Numbered from the stretch's first letter, positions 19,106 to 29,103 are shown. The stretch is DNA of 58,703 nt from an uncultured Lachnospiraceae bacterium (GCA_945913255.1 CAMEDC010000013.1:1-58703), one strand, 5' to 3'. Numbers and translations: made by a program. Notes: a model not told the origin generated them from the sequence alone.

Positions 19106-20083
19106 ATGGAAAAATTAACAGTTGTTATTCCAAACTACAACGGCATAAAATTTCTGGAGGAGTGTCTGGATTCCCTGTATCACCAGGATCCCGGAACCCC
19201 GGCATACAGAGTCTGTGTGGTGGATAACGGCTCCTCCGACGGAAGCCTGGAACTTCTGCAAACGAAATTCCCTCAGGTGCATGTGGAGGCATTGCTTCAG
19301 AATACAGGATTTTGCCGTGCCGTAAATCTGGGTATTCGTCTGTCAAATACACCTTATGTGATTTTATTGAATAATGACACAAAAGTTAAACCGGGATTTA
19401 TCAAATCGCTGTGTGATTCGATAGAGCAGAGGGAAGACGCTTTTTCCGTCAGCGCAAAAATGCTCATGTGGGACAATACGGAATTGTTGGATGATGCAGG
19501 AGACAGATATTGTGTCCTGGGATGGGCATACGGCCGCGGAAAAGGAAAAGCCGCAGACAGGTATAACAGTTCCTGCCGGATTTTTTCTGCCTGCGGAGGT
19601 GCAGCCATTTACCGAAAAGCAATCTTTGAAGAGATAGGATATTTCGATGAGGCACACTTTGCTTATCTGGAAGATCTGGATATTGGTTATCGTGCCCAGA
19701 TTTTTGGTTATCGGAATTATTATGAGCCGTCAGCTGAAGTGATTCATTACGGAAGTGCATCCAGTGGCTCGCGATATAATGAATTTAAGACAGTTTTATC
19801 TGCCGAGAACAATATCTATGTTGTGGGTAAAAATATGCCTGTCCTGCAATGGATATGGAATTTACCTTTTCTTTTGATTGGCTTTTTTATCAAATTCCTG
19901 TTTTTCTGCAGAAAGAAAATGGGCTTCTCTTATTTAAGGGGAATCGGAAAAGGTATCCGAAAGCTTTTTACAGATGCGGGAAAGGCCGGAAAAGTCCGTT
20001 TCAGTCCTGTGAGATTAAAAAACTACCTGTACATTCAGGGCCAACTGTATGCCAATACCGTTCGAATTCTTAAGAAAAATTAA
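19106..20083 (+). CDS. GT2 glycosyltransferase, membrane-associated
   Basis: A 325-residue GT-A family 2 enzyme begins KLTVVIPNYNGIKFLEECLDSL. It carries VVDNGSSDGS, the metal-site motif YVILLNNDTKVKPGF, and FDEAHFAYLEDLDIGYRAQIFGY at the acceptor side, a set typical of rhamnosyltransferases such as WbbL-like enzymes. A hydrophobic segment (about 250-270, WNLPFLLIGFFIKFLFF) and a basic tail should hold it at the membrane. ATG 19106 follows AGAGGTATTT. It fits transfer of a deoxysugar or other hexose to the lipid-linked glycan; the donor is inferred only from the rfb genes. Confidence 0.85.
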   Translation: MEKLTVVIPNYNGIKFLEECLDSLYHQDPGTPAYRVCVVDNGSSDGSLELLQTKFPQVHVEALLQNTGFCRAVNLGIRLSNTPYVILLNNDTKVKPGFIKSLCDSIEQREDAFSVSAKMLMWDNTELLDDAGDRYCVLGWAYGRGKGKAADRYNSSCRIFSACGGAAIYRKAIFEEIGYFDEAHFAYLEDLDIGYRAQIFGYRNYYEPSAEVIHYGSASSGSRYNEFKTVLSAENNIYVVGKNMPVLQWIWNLPFLLIGFFIKFLFFCRKKMGFSYLRGIGKGIRKLFTDAGKAGKVRFSPVRLKNYLYIQGQLYANTVRILKKN

Positions 20084-20117
20084 GAAATGGCTTCATAATT
20101 TCATAAACAGTTCTTTT

Positions 20118-20123
20118 TATAAT
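20118..20123 (+). promoter_or_regulatory. Possible -10 element before sugar transferase gene
   Basis: A perfect TATAAT lies 30 bases before the start at 20153, but no matching -35 box at 16-18 bases is visible. It may be chance in an AT-rich gap. Confidence 0.25.
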
Positions 20124-20152
20124 AAGGATACAGGACGGCTGAGGTAGGAATC

Positions 20153-21559
20153 ATGATAAAGGATAATCAGAAAGTTTTTAACCGATTAATGGTAATGATA
20201 GATGCCGCCACAACAGCGGCATCCTTTATGCTGGCCTATTTTTTCAAGTTTTATGTCTTGAATGATGGACCGGGGCTTGGCGTACTGCCGGTCACGGATT
20301 ATCTGATGCTGCTTTTGTTTATTGTTCCTGTTTATATGCTGATTTATTATATGTGCGGCGTATATACACCAAAGAGAACAATACGAAGGCGCTTTGAAGT
20401 TTACGGGATTGTAAAATCCAATACAATCGGAATTGTAGCGTTAATCATCATATTGTACATGGTGGTGCGGGAATTTAATGTCTCGCGTTCCGTCATGGCT
20501 TTCTTTTATATTTTTAATGTGGTGATTACCTCCTGCTTTCGGTTTGCCCTTAGAAAAGGACTTCGTACCATACGGAAAAAGGGATATAATCTGAAGCATA
20601 TTTTGCTTGTAGGATATTCCAGAGCAGCAGAAGAGTACATTGACAGACTGACGGATAATCCACAGTGGGGTTATGTCGCATGCGGTATTTTGGATAATCA
20701 TATCCCGGCCGGGACACTTTACAAAGGAGTAAAGGTTTTGGGAAGTCTCGGCAATCTGGAAATCATTCTGCCGGAAAACAAATTGGATGAGATTGCGATT
20801 ACGCTCCCTCTGAAAGATTACGACTATTTGGAACATATCGTGAGTATCTGTGAAAAATCGGGGGTGCACACGAAATTTATCCCCGATTATAACAGCCTGA
20901 TTCCCAGCAAGCCCTATACGGAGGACTTACAGGGGCTCCCGGTAATCAATATACGTTATGTACCGCTGACAAATACGGGTAATATCATGATAAAGCGCAT
21001 TATGGATATCTTTGGCTCACTTTTTGGAATCGTGATAACCTCGCCGATTATGCTGATAGCTGCTGTCCTTGTGAAACTGAGCAGCCCCGGACCGGTGATC
21101 TTTAAGCAGGAGAGAGTAGGTTTGCACAACAAGCCGTTTTATATGTATAAATTCAGGAGCATGGAACAGCAGCAGCCCGGAGAAGAAAAAAAGGGATGGA
21201 CTGTGAGAAACGATCCGCGGGTTACCGGAGTGGGAAAATTTCTGCGAAGGACCAGTCTGGACGAGCTTCCACAGCTGTTTAATATTTTGAAAGGCGATAT
21301 GAGCCTGGTGGGACCGAGACCGGAGCGGCCGCAGTTTGTGGAGAAGTTCCGTGAGGAGATTCCGCGTTATATGGTGAAGCATCAGGTCAGACCGGGACTT
21401 ACCGGCTGGGCACAGGTGAACGGCCTGCGCGGTGACACTTCCATCCGGAAACGGATTGAATATGATATTTATTATATTGAAAACTGGACCCTCGGGTTTG
21501 ACATAAAAATTATTTTTATGACCTTTTTTACGGGGTTTATCAATAAGAATGCTTATTGA
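20153..21559 (+). CDS. Undecaprenyl-phosphate sugar phosphotransferase (priming enzyme)
   Basis: This polyprenyl-phosphate hexose-1-phosphate transferase starts glycan assembly by moving a sugar-1-phosphate onto undecaprenyl phosphate. The 468-residue protein has four or five N-terminal membrane segments (about 10-130), a cytoplasmic Rossmann-like CoA_binding_3 region (about 145-260, [18 protein letters not shown]), a further hydrophobic segment (about 285-310), and a catalytic bacterial sugar transferase domain. That domain has [43 protein letters not shown] and [11 protein letters not shown]. The architecture is that of WbaP/CpsE/Cps2E. The transferred sugar cannot be read from sequence. 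Confidence 0.93.
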   Translation: MIKDNQKVFNRLMVMIDAATTAASFMLAYFFKFYVLNDGPGLGVLPVTDYLMLLLFIVPVYMLIYYMCGVYTPKRTIRRRFEVYGIVKSNTIGIVALIIILYMVVREFNVSRSVMAFFYIFNVVITSCFRFALRKGLRTIRKKGYNLKHILLVGYSRAAEEYIDRLTDNPQWGYVACGILDNHIPAGTLYKGVKVLGSLGNLEIILPENKLDEIAITLPLKDYDYLEHIVSICEKSGVHTKFIPDYNSLIPSKPYTEDLQGLPVINIRYVPLTNTGNIMIKRIMDIFGSLFGIVITSPIMLIAAVLVKLSSPGPVIFKQERVGLHNKPFYMYKFRSMEQQQPGEEKKGWTVRNDPRVTGVGKFLRRTSLDELPQLFNILKGDMSLVGPRPERPQFVEKFREEIPRYMVKHQVRPGLTGWAQVNGLRGDTSIRKRIEYDIYYIENWTLGFDIKIIFMTFFTGFINKNAY

Positions 21560-21599
21560 ATAATTACAGGAAGGATACAGATAAGGAGAAGGTATTACA

Positions 21600-22709
21600 A
21601 TGGCAGAACAGAGACGCAGTAACACAGCGGGATCTTCCGCAAAAAGGACGAGCGCAAAGCAGCGTGCGGCAAAAAAGAAGAAAAAGGTAGTGATTTTTGC
21701 AGTTGAGCTGATTATCATTCTGGTAATGGTAGCAGTGCTTTACCTTGTGATGAATAAAACGAGTGAAGGACCCAAGGTCACGTATCTTGAACCGGATAAA
21801 CTGGAAATCCATGAGGAAGTGCAGGAGAATGTCACCATGAAAGGCTACATGAATGTGGCACTGTTCGGTGTGGATGCAGAGACGGAAAGCCAGTTATACA
21901 AAGGAAGCCGAAGCGACAGTATCATGATTGCCAGCATCAACATGGATACCGGAGACATCAAGCTTGTCAGTGTTTACCGTGACACTTACCTGAACATTGG
22001 TACAGACGAATACAGAAAGTGTAATGCAGCTTATTCCTTCGGCGGTGCCGAGCAGGCAGTTAAGATGCTGAACATGAACCTGGATATGGATATTACGGAC
22101 TTTGTTACCGTAGGTTATAAGGGCTTAAGCGAAGTAATTGATGGACTTGGCGGTATTTATATCGATGTTGACAGCGAAGAACTGAAGCATATCAACAATT
22201 ATCAGATTGGTATTGCAGAAGTATTGAAGTGTGATTATAATAAGGTTACCGAGAGCGGTTATCAGCTGCTGGACGGTTTGCAGGCTACGGCGTACTGCCG
22301 TATCCGTTATACCAAAGGAGACGACTTTAAGCGTGCGTCCCGTCAGCGCGAAGTGCTGATGGCGATTGAAGAGCAGGCGAAGAAGGCGGATGCTGCAACT
22401 CTGGTAAAGGTGTTCAACAATGTAATCGGTGATATTTATACTTCCATTGATTCCGATACCATTCTGGATTTGATTGGTAATATTGCAAATTACCGGATTG
22501 TGGATGAGGGCGGTTTCCCGGAGGAGAGCATGAGAACGGTGGCAAACATCGGTGCAAAGGGAAGCAGTGTTATCCCGCTTGATTTGGAATCTAATGTCGT
22601 ATGGCTTCATCAGTTCCTGTTCGATGATGATGATTATACCGTTACCGACAGCGTTAAGGAATACAGTCAGAAGGTGACCTCCGACACGGCTCCGTATATC
22701 GGCCAATAA
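21600..22709 (+). CDS. LCP (LytR-CpsA-Psr) family glycopolymer ligase
   Basis: LCP proteins transfer undecaprenyl-linked glycopolymers to peptidoglycan outside the cell. This 369-residue protein has a basic cytoplasmic head (about 1-25), one membrane segment (about 28-49) and an extracellular LCP domain. Domain motifs include FGVDAET, GSRSDSIMIASINMDTGDIKLVSVYRDTY split by the pyrophosphate-binding arginines, and ATAYCRIRYTKGDDFKRASRQREVL. ATG 21600 follows AAGGAGAAGG. It comes after the priming transferase and before a terminator, so it closes this transcription unit. Wall attachment of the polymer made here is a sound inference. Confidence 0.93.
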   Translation: MAEQRRSNTAGSSAKRTSAKQRAAKKKKKVVIFAVELIIILVMVAVLYLVMNKTSEGPKVTYLEPDKLEIHEEVQENVTMKGYMNVALFGVDAETESQLYKGSRSDSIMIASINMDTGDIKLVSVYRDTYLNIGTDEYRKCNAAYSFGGAEQAVKMLNMNLDMDITDFVTVGYKGLSEVIDGLGGIYIDVDSEELKHINNYQIGIAEVLKCDYNKVTESGYQLLDGLQATAYCRIRYTKGDDFKRASRQREVLMAIEEQAKKADAATLVKVFNNVIGDIYTSIDSDTILDLIGNIANYRIVDEGGFPEESMRTVANIGAKGSSVIPLDLESNVVWLHQFLFDDDDYTVTDSVKEYSQKVTSDTAPYIGQ

Positions 22710-22731
22710 GATAAAGATAGGGCAACTTTTA

Positions 22732-22759
22732 AGAGGGGGCTTTGAAGCTCCCTCTTTTT
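22732..22759 (+). terminator. Intrinsic terminator after LCP gene
   Basis: A 10-bp stem (AGAGGGGGCT with AGCTCCCTCT, one G-U pair) with a 4-base loop is followed by TTTTT. It overlaps the leader of the next gene, whose AAAGGGG Shine-Dalgarno begins two bases later. Confidence 0.85.
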
Positions 22760-22775
22760 CAAAGGGGAAAAATGA

Positions 22776-23705
22776 TTGAAGATTGATGTGATTATTCCTG
22801 TGTATAAACCGGGAAAGGAATTGTTTTCCTTGCTGGACAGATTGAAAAATCAAACAGTTCCGGTACAGAATATTATTCTGATGAATACAGAGGAAAAGTA
22901 TTTTGAAGAACTGGTATACGGCACTAAATTTTCGAAAGAATATCCCAATGTCACAGTACACCACCTTTCCCGAAGAGAATTTGACCATGGCGGAACAAGA
23001 CACAGAGGAGTCGAATATTCGGATGCGGAAGTTTTTATCACAATGACGCAGGATGCCATGCCGGCAAATGAATTTCTGGTGGAGAAGCTGACCGCAAATC
23101 TAAAAGGAGATGTGGCTGTGGCATATGGCAGACAGCTGCCGTCGGCGGATTCGGATGAACTGGAGAAAATTTCAAGAGCCTTTAACTATCCTGCGGCTTC
23201 CCGGATGAAATCACTGGAGGATATCGATACATTGGGCATTAAAACTTTTTTCTGTTCCAATGTGTGTGCAGCATACAGAAGAGATATCTATGAGGAATCC
23301 GGTGGATTTATCAGGCATACCATATTTAACGAGGACATGATTTATGCGTCTGGGGTAGTGAGGGCAGGATACCGTATTTCCTATGAAGCGGAGGCATGTG
23401 TGATACACTCCCATCATTATACAAATCTGCAGCAACTGCGCCGGAATTTTGATCTGGGAGTTTCCCAGGCAGATCATCCGGAGGTGTTTGCGGATGTGCC
23501 ATCGGAGTCGGAGGGGAAAAAACTGGTGCGGGAAACCTGGGACTATCTGAAAAGAGAGAACAGGAGAAGGCGTTTCCCGGGATTCTGCGTACAATGTGGT
23601 TTCAAATATGCAGGTTATCTGCTTGGAAAGAATTATCGGAAGCTCCCGAAAAGCTGGGTGCTTGCCATAACAACAAACAAGGAGTACTGGAAAGCAAAAT
23701 ACTGA
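22776..23705 (+). CDS. GT2 glycosyltransferase (rhamnosyltransferase-like)
   Basis: A 309-residue family 2 enzyme begins KIDVIIPVYKPGKELFSLLD. It has HLSRREFDHGGTRHRGVEYSD and the metal-site region VFITMTQDAMPANEF, a combination seen in rhamnosyltransferases. The C-terminus ends with a hydrophobic/basic stretch (VQCGFKYAGYLLGKNYRKL). Translation starts at TTG 22776, supported by the strong AAAGGGGAAA 6-9 bases upstream. An ATG at 22772 in another frame reaches a stop after four codons. It lies behind a terminator, so its expression depends on read-through or an unseen promoter. Confidence 0.82.
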   Translation: MKIDVIIPVYKPGKELFSLLDRLKNQTVPVQNIILMNTEEKYFEELVYGTKFSKEYPNVTVHHLSRREFDHGGTRHRGVEYSDAEVFITMTQDAMPANEFLVEKLTANLKGDVAVAYGRQLPSADSDELEKISRAFNYPAASRMKSLEDIDTLGIKTFFCSNVCAAYRRDIYEESGGFIRHTIFNEDMIYASGVVRAGYRISYEAEACVIHSHHYTNLQQLRRNFDLGVSQADHPEVFADVPSESEGKKLVRETWDYLKRENRRRRFPGFCVQCGFKYAGYLLGKNYRKLPKSWVLAITTNKEYWKAKY

Positions 23706-23742
23706 AAACCAAAACTGCAAGGCAGAGAATGGAGGCAAAATT

Positions 23743-25569
23743 ATGTGTGGTATTGTAGGTTATATCGGTGAAAATCAGGCTGCGCCCATTATTTTGGACG
23801 GACTTTCAAAACTGGAATACAGGGGTTACGATTCGGCGGGAATGGCTGTTTTTGACGGGGAAAAGATTTCGACCCGGAAGGCAATCGGAAGGCTGAAGGT
23901 ACTGGAGAATCTGACCAAAGGCGGTGAGACAATGCCCGGTACGTCCGGTATTGGTCATACCAGATGGGCAACTCATGGTGCGCCCAGCGATATCAATGCG
24001 CATCCCCACACCAATGCGGCGGGAACGATTGCCGTTGTACACAACGGCATCATTGAGAACTATATTCCTCTGAAAAAGAAGCTTACTGACAAGGGCTATG
24101 AGTTTAAGTCTGAGACGGATACGGAAGTTCTGGCACATCTTCTGGATTATTATTACAAAGGAAATCCGCTGGAGGCGATTACCAAGGTGCTTCATCGTGT
24201 GGAGGGCTCCTATGCCCTTGGCATTTTGTTCGCTGACTACCCTGATGAGATTTATGCAGCAAGAAAAGACAGCCCCCTGATTGTGGGGCAGAATGAATCC
24301 GGATGCTTTATCGCATCGGATGTACCTGCCATATTAAAATATACGAGAACTGTTTATTATATGGATAACCAGGAGGTTGCCGCCCTGCGCAGAGACGGAC
24401 TTCGCTTCTTCTCAGTTGACGAGGAGGAAGTGACAAAGGAGCCTGTTCAGATTGACTGGGATTCCGACGCGGCGGAGAAGGCAGGATACGAGCACTTCAT
24501 GCTGAAGGAGATGCATGAGCAGCCCAAGACGGTTACGGATACGATTTCCCCGAGAATCCGCAATAATGATATTGTAATTGAAGAGTTGAAGATGAGCGAT
24601 GAAGAGCTTCGGGCTGTGAAGAAGATTCATATTGTGGCCTGCGGTTCCGCCTATCATACCGGCGTGACCGGAAAGTATGTGCTGGAAGGACTTGCACGCA
24701 TTCCCGTGGAGGTGGATGTGGCAAGCGAATTCCGTTATCGTGATCCGATTCTGGAGGAGGGCAGCATGGTAATTGTCATCAGCCAGTCCGGTGAAACCGC
24801 AGATACTCTGGCGGCACTGAGAGAGTCCAAGGCGAGAGGCTTTAAGGTGCTGGGAATTGTCAATGTGGTGGGCAGTTCCATCGCCCGAGAAGCGGATGCC
24901 TGCCTGTATACCTGGGCAGGACCGGAAATTGCGGTTGCGACTACCAAAGCTTACAGCGCGCAGCTGGTGGCATTGTATATGCTGGCAATGAAGATGGCAA
25001 AGGTTCGCGGTACGGTTGATGAGGCAAAATTCCAGGAGCTTCTGGCTGATTTAAGATGCCTGCCTGACCAGATTGAACTACTGCTGGGTCAGAAGGAGAA
25101 GATACAGCATTTTGCCAACCGTTATCTGGGAGCAAGGGATATTTTCTTTATCGGGCGTGGAATCGATTATGCGATTTCCCTGGAAGGCTCCCTGAAGTTA
25201 AAGGAGATTTCTTATATTCACTCAGAGGCGTATGCAGCGGGTGAACTGAAACACGGTACCATCTCCCTGATTGAGGACGGTACTCTGGTAGTGGCAGTTT
25301 CCACACAGCCTGCCCTCTTCCAGAAGACCATCAGCAATATCGTGGAAGTGAAGGCGAGAGGTGCCTTTGTCATGGCTGTGACCAACGAGGAGAACAAGGC
25401 GGTCGAGAAGGTTTCCGATTATGTGATTTATATTCCGGAGACGAACCCGTACTTTTCCAATTCCCTGGCAATTATTCCTTTGCAGCTGTTTGCCTATTAT
25501 GTTGCAGTGGGCAGAGGATGCGATGTGGATAAGCCCAGAAATCTGGCGAAATCGGTTACGGTTGAGTAG
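23743..25569 (+). CDS. glmS: Glucosamine-fructose-6-phosphate aminotransferase (isomerizing)
   Basis: GlmS makes glucosamine-6-phosphate from fructose-6-phosphate and glutamine, the first step to UDP-GlcNAc. The 608-residue protein starts with the processed catalytic cysteine (MCGIVGYIG), then the class II amidotransferase domain with HTRWATHGAPSDINAHPH. Two SIS domains follow, with SQSGETADTL and the C-terminal DKPRNLAKSVTVE. Full length for the family. ATG 23743 follows AATGGAGG. Only 37 bases separate it from the preceding GT gene, and no glmS ribozyme is present there, unlike many Bacillota. It is probably co-transcribed with the polysaccharide genes. Confidence 0.97.
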   Translation: MCGIVGYIGENQAAPIILDGLSKLEYRGYDSAGMAVFDGEKISTRKAIGRLKVLENLTKGGETMPGTSGIGHTRWATHGAPSDINAHPHTNAAGTIAVVHNGIIENYIPLKKKLTDKGYEFKSETDTEVLAHLLDYYYKGNPLEAITKVLHRVEGSYALGILFADYPDEIYAARKDSPLIVGQNESGCFIASDVPAILKYTRTVYYMDNQEVAALRRDGLRFFSVDEEEVTKEPVQIDWDSDAAEKAGYEHFMLKEMHEQPKTVTDTISPRIRNNDIVIEELKMSDEELRAVKKIHIVACGSAYHTGVTGKYVLEGLARIPVEVDVASEFRYRDPILEEGSMVIVISQSGETADTLAALRESKARGFKVLGIVNVVGSSIAREADACLYTWAGPEIAVATTKAYSAQLVALYMLAMKMAKVRGTVDEAKFQELLADLRCLPDQIELLLGQKEKIQHFANRYLGARDIFFIGRGIDYAISLEGSLKLKEISYIHSEAYAAGELKHGTISLIEDGTLVVAVSTQPALFQKTISNIVEVKARGAFVMAVTNEENKAVEKVSDYVIYIPETNPYFSNSLAIIPLQLFAYYVAVGRGCDVDKPRNLAKSVTVE

Positions 25570-25728
25570 TTCGGCAAATCAGTAACAGGCGGGTAATGGG
25601 AACTTTAGGAATTTCATGAATGCTTCATAATATAAACACAATTCCGTCACAATTCATGGATATACTGAGGTACATAAAGATGAAACAGGAACTACACAAA
25701 AGCAGTTGAAAGAAAAGAGGTAATCGAT

Positions 25729-27222
25729 ATGTACGAAAATGATATTTATTCCGGTGACAATGCCGGCAGGAATACAACCGGTGAGACAGAAGGAAGTGCA
25801 ATGCATGACAGCTCCGTGAACTGCGGTTCATCGGGAAACAATGCGGCAAATGCAAACGCCAATCCCTACTTTGATTATACGACTTATCCCACGGATGAAC
25901 TGAACCGGAAGGCCGATGCTTCCAGACAGGCTACAAAGGCGGAGAAAAAAGCAGAAAAAAAAGCGGCGAAAGCAGCGAAAAAGTCACAGAAAACAGGAGG
26001 ACCGGGAAGGACAATCGGTAAAATAGCATTGAGCGGCGGTCTGGGACTTTGCTTCGGATTGTTTGCGGGACTGGGCTTCTATGCAGTACAGTTGGGAACC
26101 GGACAGCTGAATCAGACAGAAAATACAAACAGCGACAATGTGATTACGGAAACACAGGATGCTGCGGCAAACTGGGCTGAGGAAAACGGAGTCGATGCAC
26201 TGACACAGAATATCACATATGTGCAGGATGATATCTCCGATGTTGTGGCAGATGTGATGCCGGCAATGGTTTCCATCGTCAATAATTATACCACTACAAC
26301 AAGAGATTTCTGGGGACAGAGCTATGAAAAGGATGCTGCAGCCAGCGGTTCCGGTATCATTGTTGCGAAAAATGATGATGAGCTCTTAATTGTTTCCAAC
26401 AACCATGTAGTAGAAGGCTCCACCACTCTGGAAGTAACCTTCATTGACGGTTCGACCGCAGAGGCGCGCATCAAAGGTCTGGATTCCGATATGGATCTGG
26501 CTGTGATTGCTGTATCTCTGGATGATCTTTCTTCCGATACAAAGGGTGCAATTACGGTTGCAAAACTCGGTGACAGCGATAATCTGAAGCTGGGTGAGCC
26601 TGTGATTGCCATCGGTAATGCACTGGGTTATGGACAGTCTGTGACAAACGGCATTGTCAGTGCTCTGAATCGTGAGATTGAATTGGAGGATGGTTCTACC
26701 AATACCTTTATTCAGACAAACGCGGCAATCAACCCCGGCAATTCCGGCGGCGCACTGCTGAACATCAATGGTGAGGTCATCGGTATCAACTCCAACAAGA
26801 TAGGCGGTACAGCTGTGGAAGGCATGGGTTATGCCATCCCCATCAGCTCCGCAAGCCCTATCATTGCAGATTTGATGGAGCGCCAGACCAGAGATAAGGT
26901 TGATGCTGATGAGGTGGGCTACATGGGTATCACCATGCAGGATATCACCGATCAGATTATCCAGATGTACAATATGCCGCAGGGTGTGTTTGTATATGAT
27001 GTGGCAGAGGATTCCGCGGCTGAGGCTGCCGGTATCAAGAAGGGTGATATTATTGTGAAATTTGATGGACAGAGAATTACCTCTTCCACTGATTTAAAGA
27101 ATGCTCTTCAGTATTTTAAGGCCGGAGATACGGCAAATCTTACGGTAAAACGTGCTGCAAGCGGTGAGTATGAGAGCATCGACCTGGAGATTACACTGGG
27201 GAAGAGACCGAAAAACAATTAA
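25729..27222 (+). CDS. HtrA/DegP-like membrane serine protease
   Basis: This 497-residue surface quality-control protease has a polar Asn/Gly-rich N-terminus, a lysine-rich run (about 70-85), one membrane anchor (about 98-124), a trypsin-like domain and one C-terminal PDZ domain (about 395-490). The catalytic triad is visible as His226 (SNNHVVEG), Asp256 (DMDLAVIAV) and Ser339 (NPGNSGGAL). ATG 25729 follows AAAAGAGGTAATCG. The single PDZ and membrane anchor match Gram-positive HtrA. In the 159-base gap before it I see no clear terminator for glmS and no confident promoter. Confidence 0.94.
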   Translation: MYENDIYSGDNAGRNTTGETEGSAMHDSSVNCGSSGNNAANANANPYFDYTTYPTDELNRKADASRQATKAEKKAEKKAAKAAKKSQKTGGPGRTIGKIALSGGLGLCFGLFAGLGFYAVQLGTGQLNQTENTNSDNVITETQDAAANWAEENGVDALTQNITYVQDDISDVVADVMPAMVSIVNNYTTTTRDFWGQSYEKDAAASGSGIIVAKNDDELLIVSNNHVVEGSTTLEVTFIDGSTAEARIKGLDSDMDLAVIAVSLDDLSSDTKGAITVAKLGDSDNLKLGEPVIAIGNALGYGQSVTNGIVSALNREIELEDGSTNTFIQTNAAINPGNSGGALLNINGEVIGINSNKIGGTAVEGMGYAIPISSASPIIADLMERQTRDKVDADEVGYMGITMQDITDQIIQMYNMPQGVFVYDVAEDSAAEAAGIKKGDIIVKFDGQRITSSTDLKNALQYFKAGDTANLTVKRAASGEYESIDLEITLGKRPKNN

Positions 27223-27249
27223 AGAGAGATGCAGTCGGAGATGAATTTG

Positions 27250-27287
27250 AACCCTGCAGGCCTTTAAACGGGCTTGCGGGGTTTTTT
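27250..27287 (+). terminator. Intrinsic terminator after htrA
   Basis: ACCCTGCAGGCC pairs with GGGCTTGCGGGGT (including G-U pairs) and is followed by six T. It separates the protease gene from clpX. Confidence 0.85.
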
Positions 27288-27301
27288 AATAAAAACTTCA
27301 C

Positions 27302-27330
27302 TTGTACAGACGGTCATTTTCAAGTATACT
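27302..27330 (+). promoter_or_regulatory. Promoter for the clpX-like gene
   Basis: TTGTAC at 27302-27307 and TATACT at 27325-27330 are spaced 17 bases apart, directly after the htrA terminator, leaving a leader of about 70 bases. Confidence 0.65.
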
Positions 27331-27407
27331 CATATCAGTTGTTTACTGACTGTTACAAGGCTGTTTGCGTCGAGACTGAAAGCAAAGGCTACTATGGGAG
27401 GATATTT

Positions 27408-29018
27408 ATGTTTGATGGAATAGATGAAGAGAACAAAGATAATAAGGAAAGCCTGGATACAGAGGGAATACGGGCTTCAGAACAGAAGGATTCAGAGTGG
27501 AAGGACTCGGGGAAGGATGATTCGGGAAAGAAAGGAGATACCGACCTGACAGAGAACCATCCTGACGCGTCAAATACACAAAAAGCAGGAAAGAGCGATA
27601 ACAGCGAATATGAGGACGTGTGTTTTATCTGTCGCAGGCCGGAGAGCAAGACGGGAAAGATGTTTAAGCTTCCCAACAATATCTGTGTCTGCAACGACTG
27701 TATGCATAAGACGATGGAGACAGTCAGCCAGTTCGATTATCAGGGAATGTTGAATGACCCCAGGCTGCAGAGTGAGCTTGACCAGATGACCAGACAGGGA
27801 GGCTTTCCCAATATCAGCTTTGTCAACCTGGCAGATTTGCAGGGAGACGGAGGTATTCCGAATAAGCAGAAGCTGAAAAAGAAGAAGAAAAAAGAAGGCG
27901 AGGAGCCGGTTTTAAATATCCGGGACATCCCTGCTCCGCACAAGATCAAGGCAAGTCTGGACGAGTATGTTGTGGGGCAGGAGTATGCCAAAAAAGTGAT
28001 TTCCGTGGCGGTTTACAATCATTATAAGCGGGTTGCAACCAATACCATGGATGATATTGAGATTGAGAAATCCAATATGTTGATGATCGGTCCCACAGGC
28101 TGTGGTAAGACCTATCTGGTAAAGACACTTGCACGCCTGCTGGATGTGCCTTTGGCGATTGCGGATGCCACATCTCTGACCGAAGCAGGTTATATTGGTG
28201 ATGACATCGAGTCCGTGGTGTCCAAACTGCTGGCAGCCGCCGACAACGATGTGGAGAAGGCGGAGAGAGGTATTATCTTTATTGATGAAATCGACAAGAT
28301 TGCCAAGAAGAAAAATAACAATACAAGAGATGTCAGCGGAGAGAGCGTACAGCAGGGAATGCTGAAACTTCTTGAGGGCGCTGAGGTAGAGGTACCTGTA
28401 GGGGCGAACAGCAAGAACGCCATGGTTCCCCTTGCTACCGTGAATACCCGCAATATTCTGTTTATCTGCGGCGGTGCATTCCCGGATTTGGAGGATATCA
28501 TCAAGGAGCGTCTGACCAAAACGGCATCCATCGGTTTCAATTCCGAACTGAAGGATAAGTACGACAAGGATAAAAATCTTTTGTCCAAGGTGACGGTGGA
28601 AGACATCCGGAAATTTGGCATGATTCCGGAGTTCATCGGACGATTGCCCATTATCTTCACTTTGGAGGGTCTGTCCAAGGACATGATGGTGAAGATTTTG
28701 AAGGAGCCCAAGAATGCAATCCTGAAACAGTATCAGAAGTTGCTGGAGTTGGATGAGGTGAAGCTGGAGTTTACAGACGATGCCCTGGAGGCAATTGCGG
28801 AGAAGGCTATGGAGCGCGATACCGGAGCAAGAGCACTCCGCTCCATCATTGAGGAATTTATGCTGGATATCATGTATGAAATTCCCAAGGATGACAACAT
28901 CGGCAGAGTCACCATCACCAGAGAGTATATCGAGGGTACCGGAGGTCCTCTCATTGATATCCGCGGCAATCAGCTGCTGGAGGATAGGAGCGGATTGAAG
29001 GAAGTACCGAAGGAATAA
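27408..29018 (+). CDS. clpX: ClpX-type AAA+ unfoldase with acidic N-terminal extension
   Basis: ClpX unfolds proteins and feeds them to ClpP. This 536-residue protein is longer than the usual 410-430. About 75 acidic/polar residues precede the C4 zinc finger (CFIC ... CVCNDC), and a further Lys-rich linker precedes the AAA+ domain. Seen are Walker A GPTGCGKT, pore loop GYIG, Walker B IIFIDEIDK, sensor-type GGAF, and the IGF tripeptide (TASIGFNSEL) that docks on ClpP, so ClpP binding is expected. ATG 27408 has GGGAGG upstream; an open frame back to 27339 lacks an RBS. It stands alone behind its own promoter, not beside clpP or tig, so it may be a second, specialised ClpX. Confidence 0.88.
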   Translation: MFDGIDEENKDNKESLDTEGIRASEQKDSEWKDSGKDDSGKKGDTDLTENHPDASNTQKAGKSDNSEYEDVCFICRRPESKTGKMFKLPNNICVCNDCMHKTMETVSQFDYQGMLNDPRLQSELDQMTRQGGFPNISFVNLADLQGDGGIPNKQKLKKKKKKEGEEPVLNIRDIPAPHKIKASLDEYVVGQEYAKKVISVAVYNHYKRVATNTMDDIEIEKSNMLMIGPTGCGKTYLVKTLARLLDVPLAIADATSLTEAGYIGDDIESVVSKLLAAADNDVEKAERGIIFIDEIDKIAKKKNNNTRDVSGESVQQGMLKLLEGAEVEVPVGANSKNAMVPLATVNTRNILFICGGAFPDLEDIIKERLTKTASIGFNSELKDKYDKDKNLLSKVTVEDIRKFGMIPEFIGRLPIIFTLEGLSKDMMVKILKEPKNAILKQYQKLLELDEVKLEFTDDALEAIAEKAMERDTGARALRSIIEEFMLDIMYEIPKDDNIGRVTITREYIEGTGGPLIDIRGNQLLEDRSGLKEVPKE

Positions 29019-29040
29019 GGGTGCGTCAAGCATTATTGTA

Positions 29041-29089
29041 AATGTCCCCAAATATGAAAATGTTTCCGGAATATGAAAATATCCCCAAG
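29041..29089 (+). repeat. Degenerate 19-bp tandem repeats
   Basis: Two adjacent 19-base units share ATATGAAAAT and then diverge (GTTTCCGGA and ATCCCCAAG). A partial third unit (AATGTCCCCAA) lies just before. They sit between the clpX stop and its terminator. Similar short multiple repeats occur at ends of IS21-family elements, but no transposase or terminal inverted repeat is visible, so a remnant is only a guess. Confidence 0.4.
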
Positions 29090-29103
29090 TAATTGGAACA
29101 TTT

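Noticed and set aside
23706..23742. glmS ribozyme upstream of glmS
   Set aside because: The gap is only 37 bases and lacks the conserved ribozyme core, so the gene seems to be without it.
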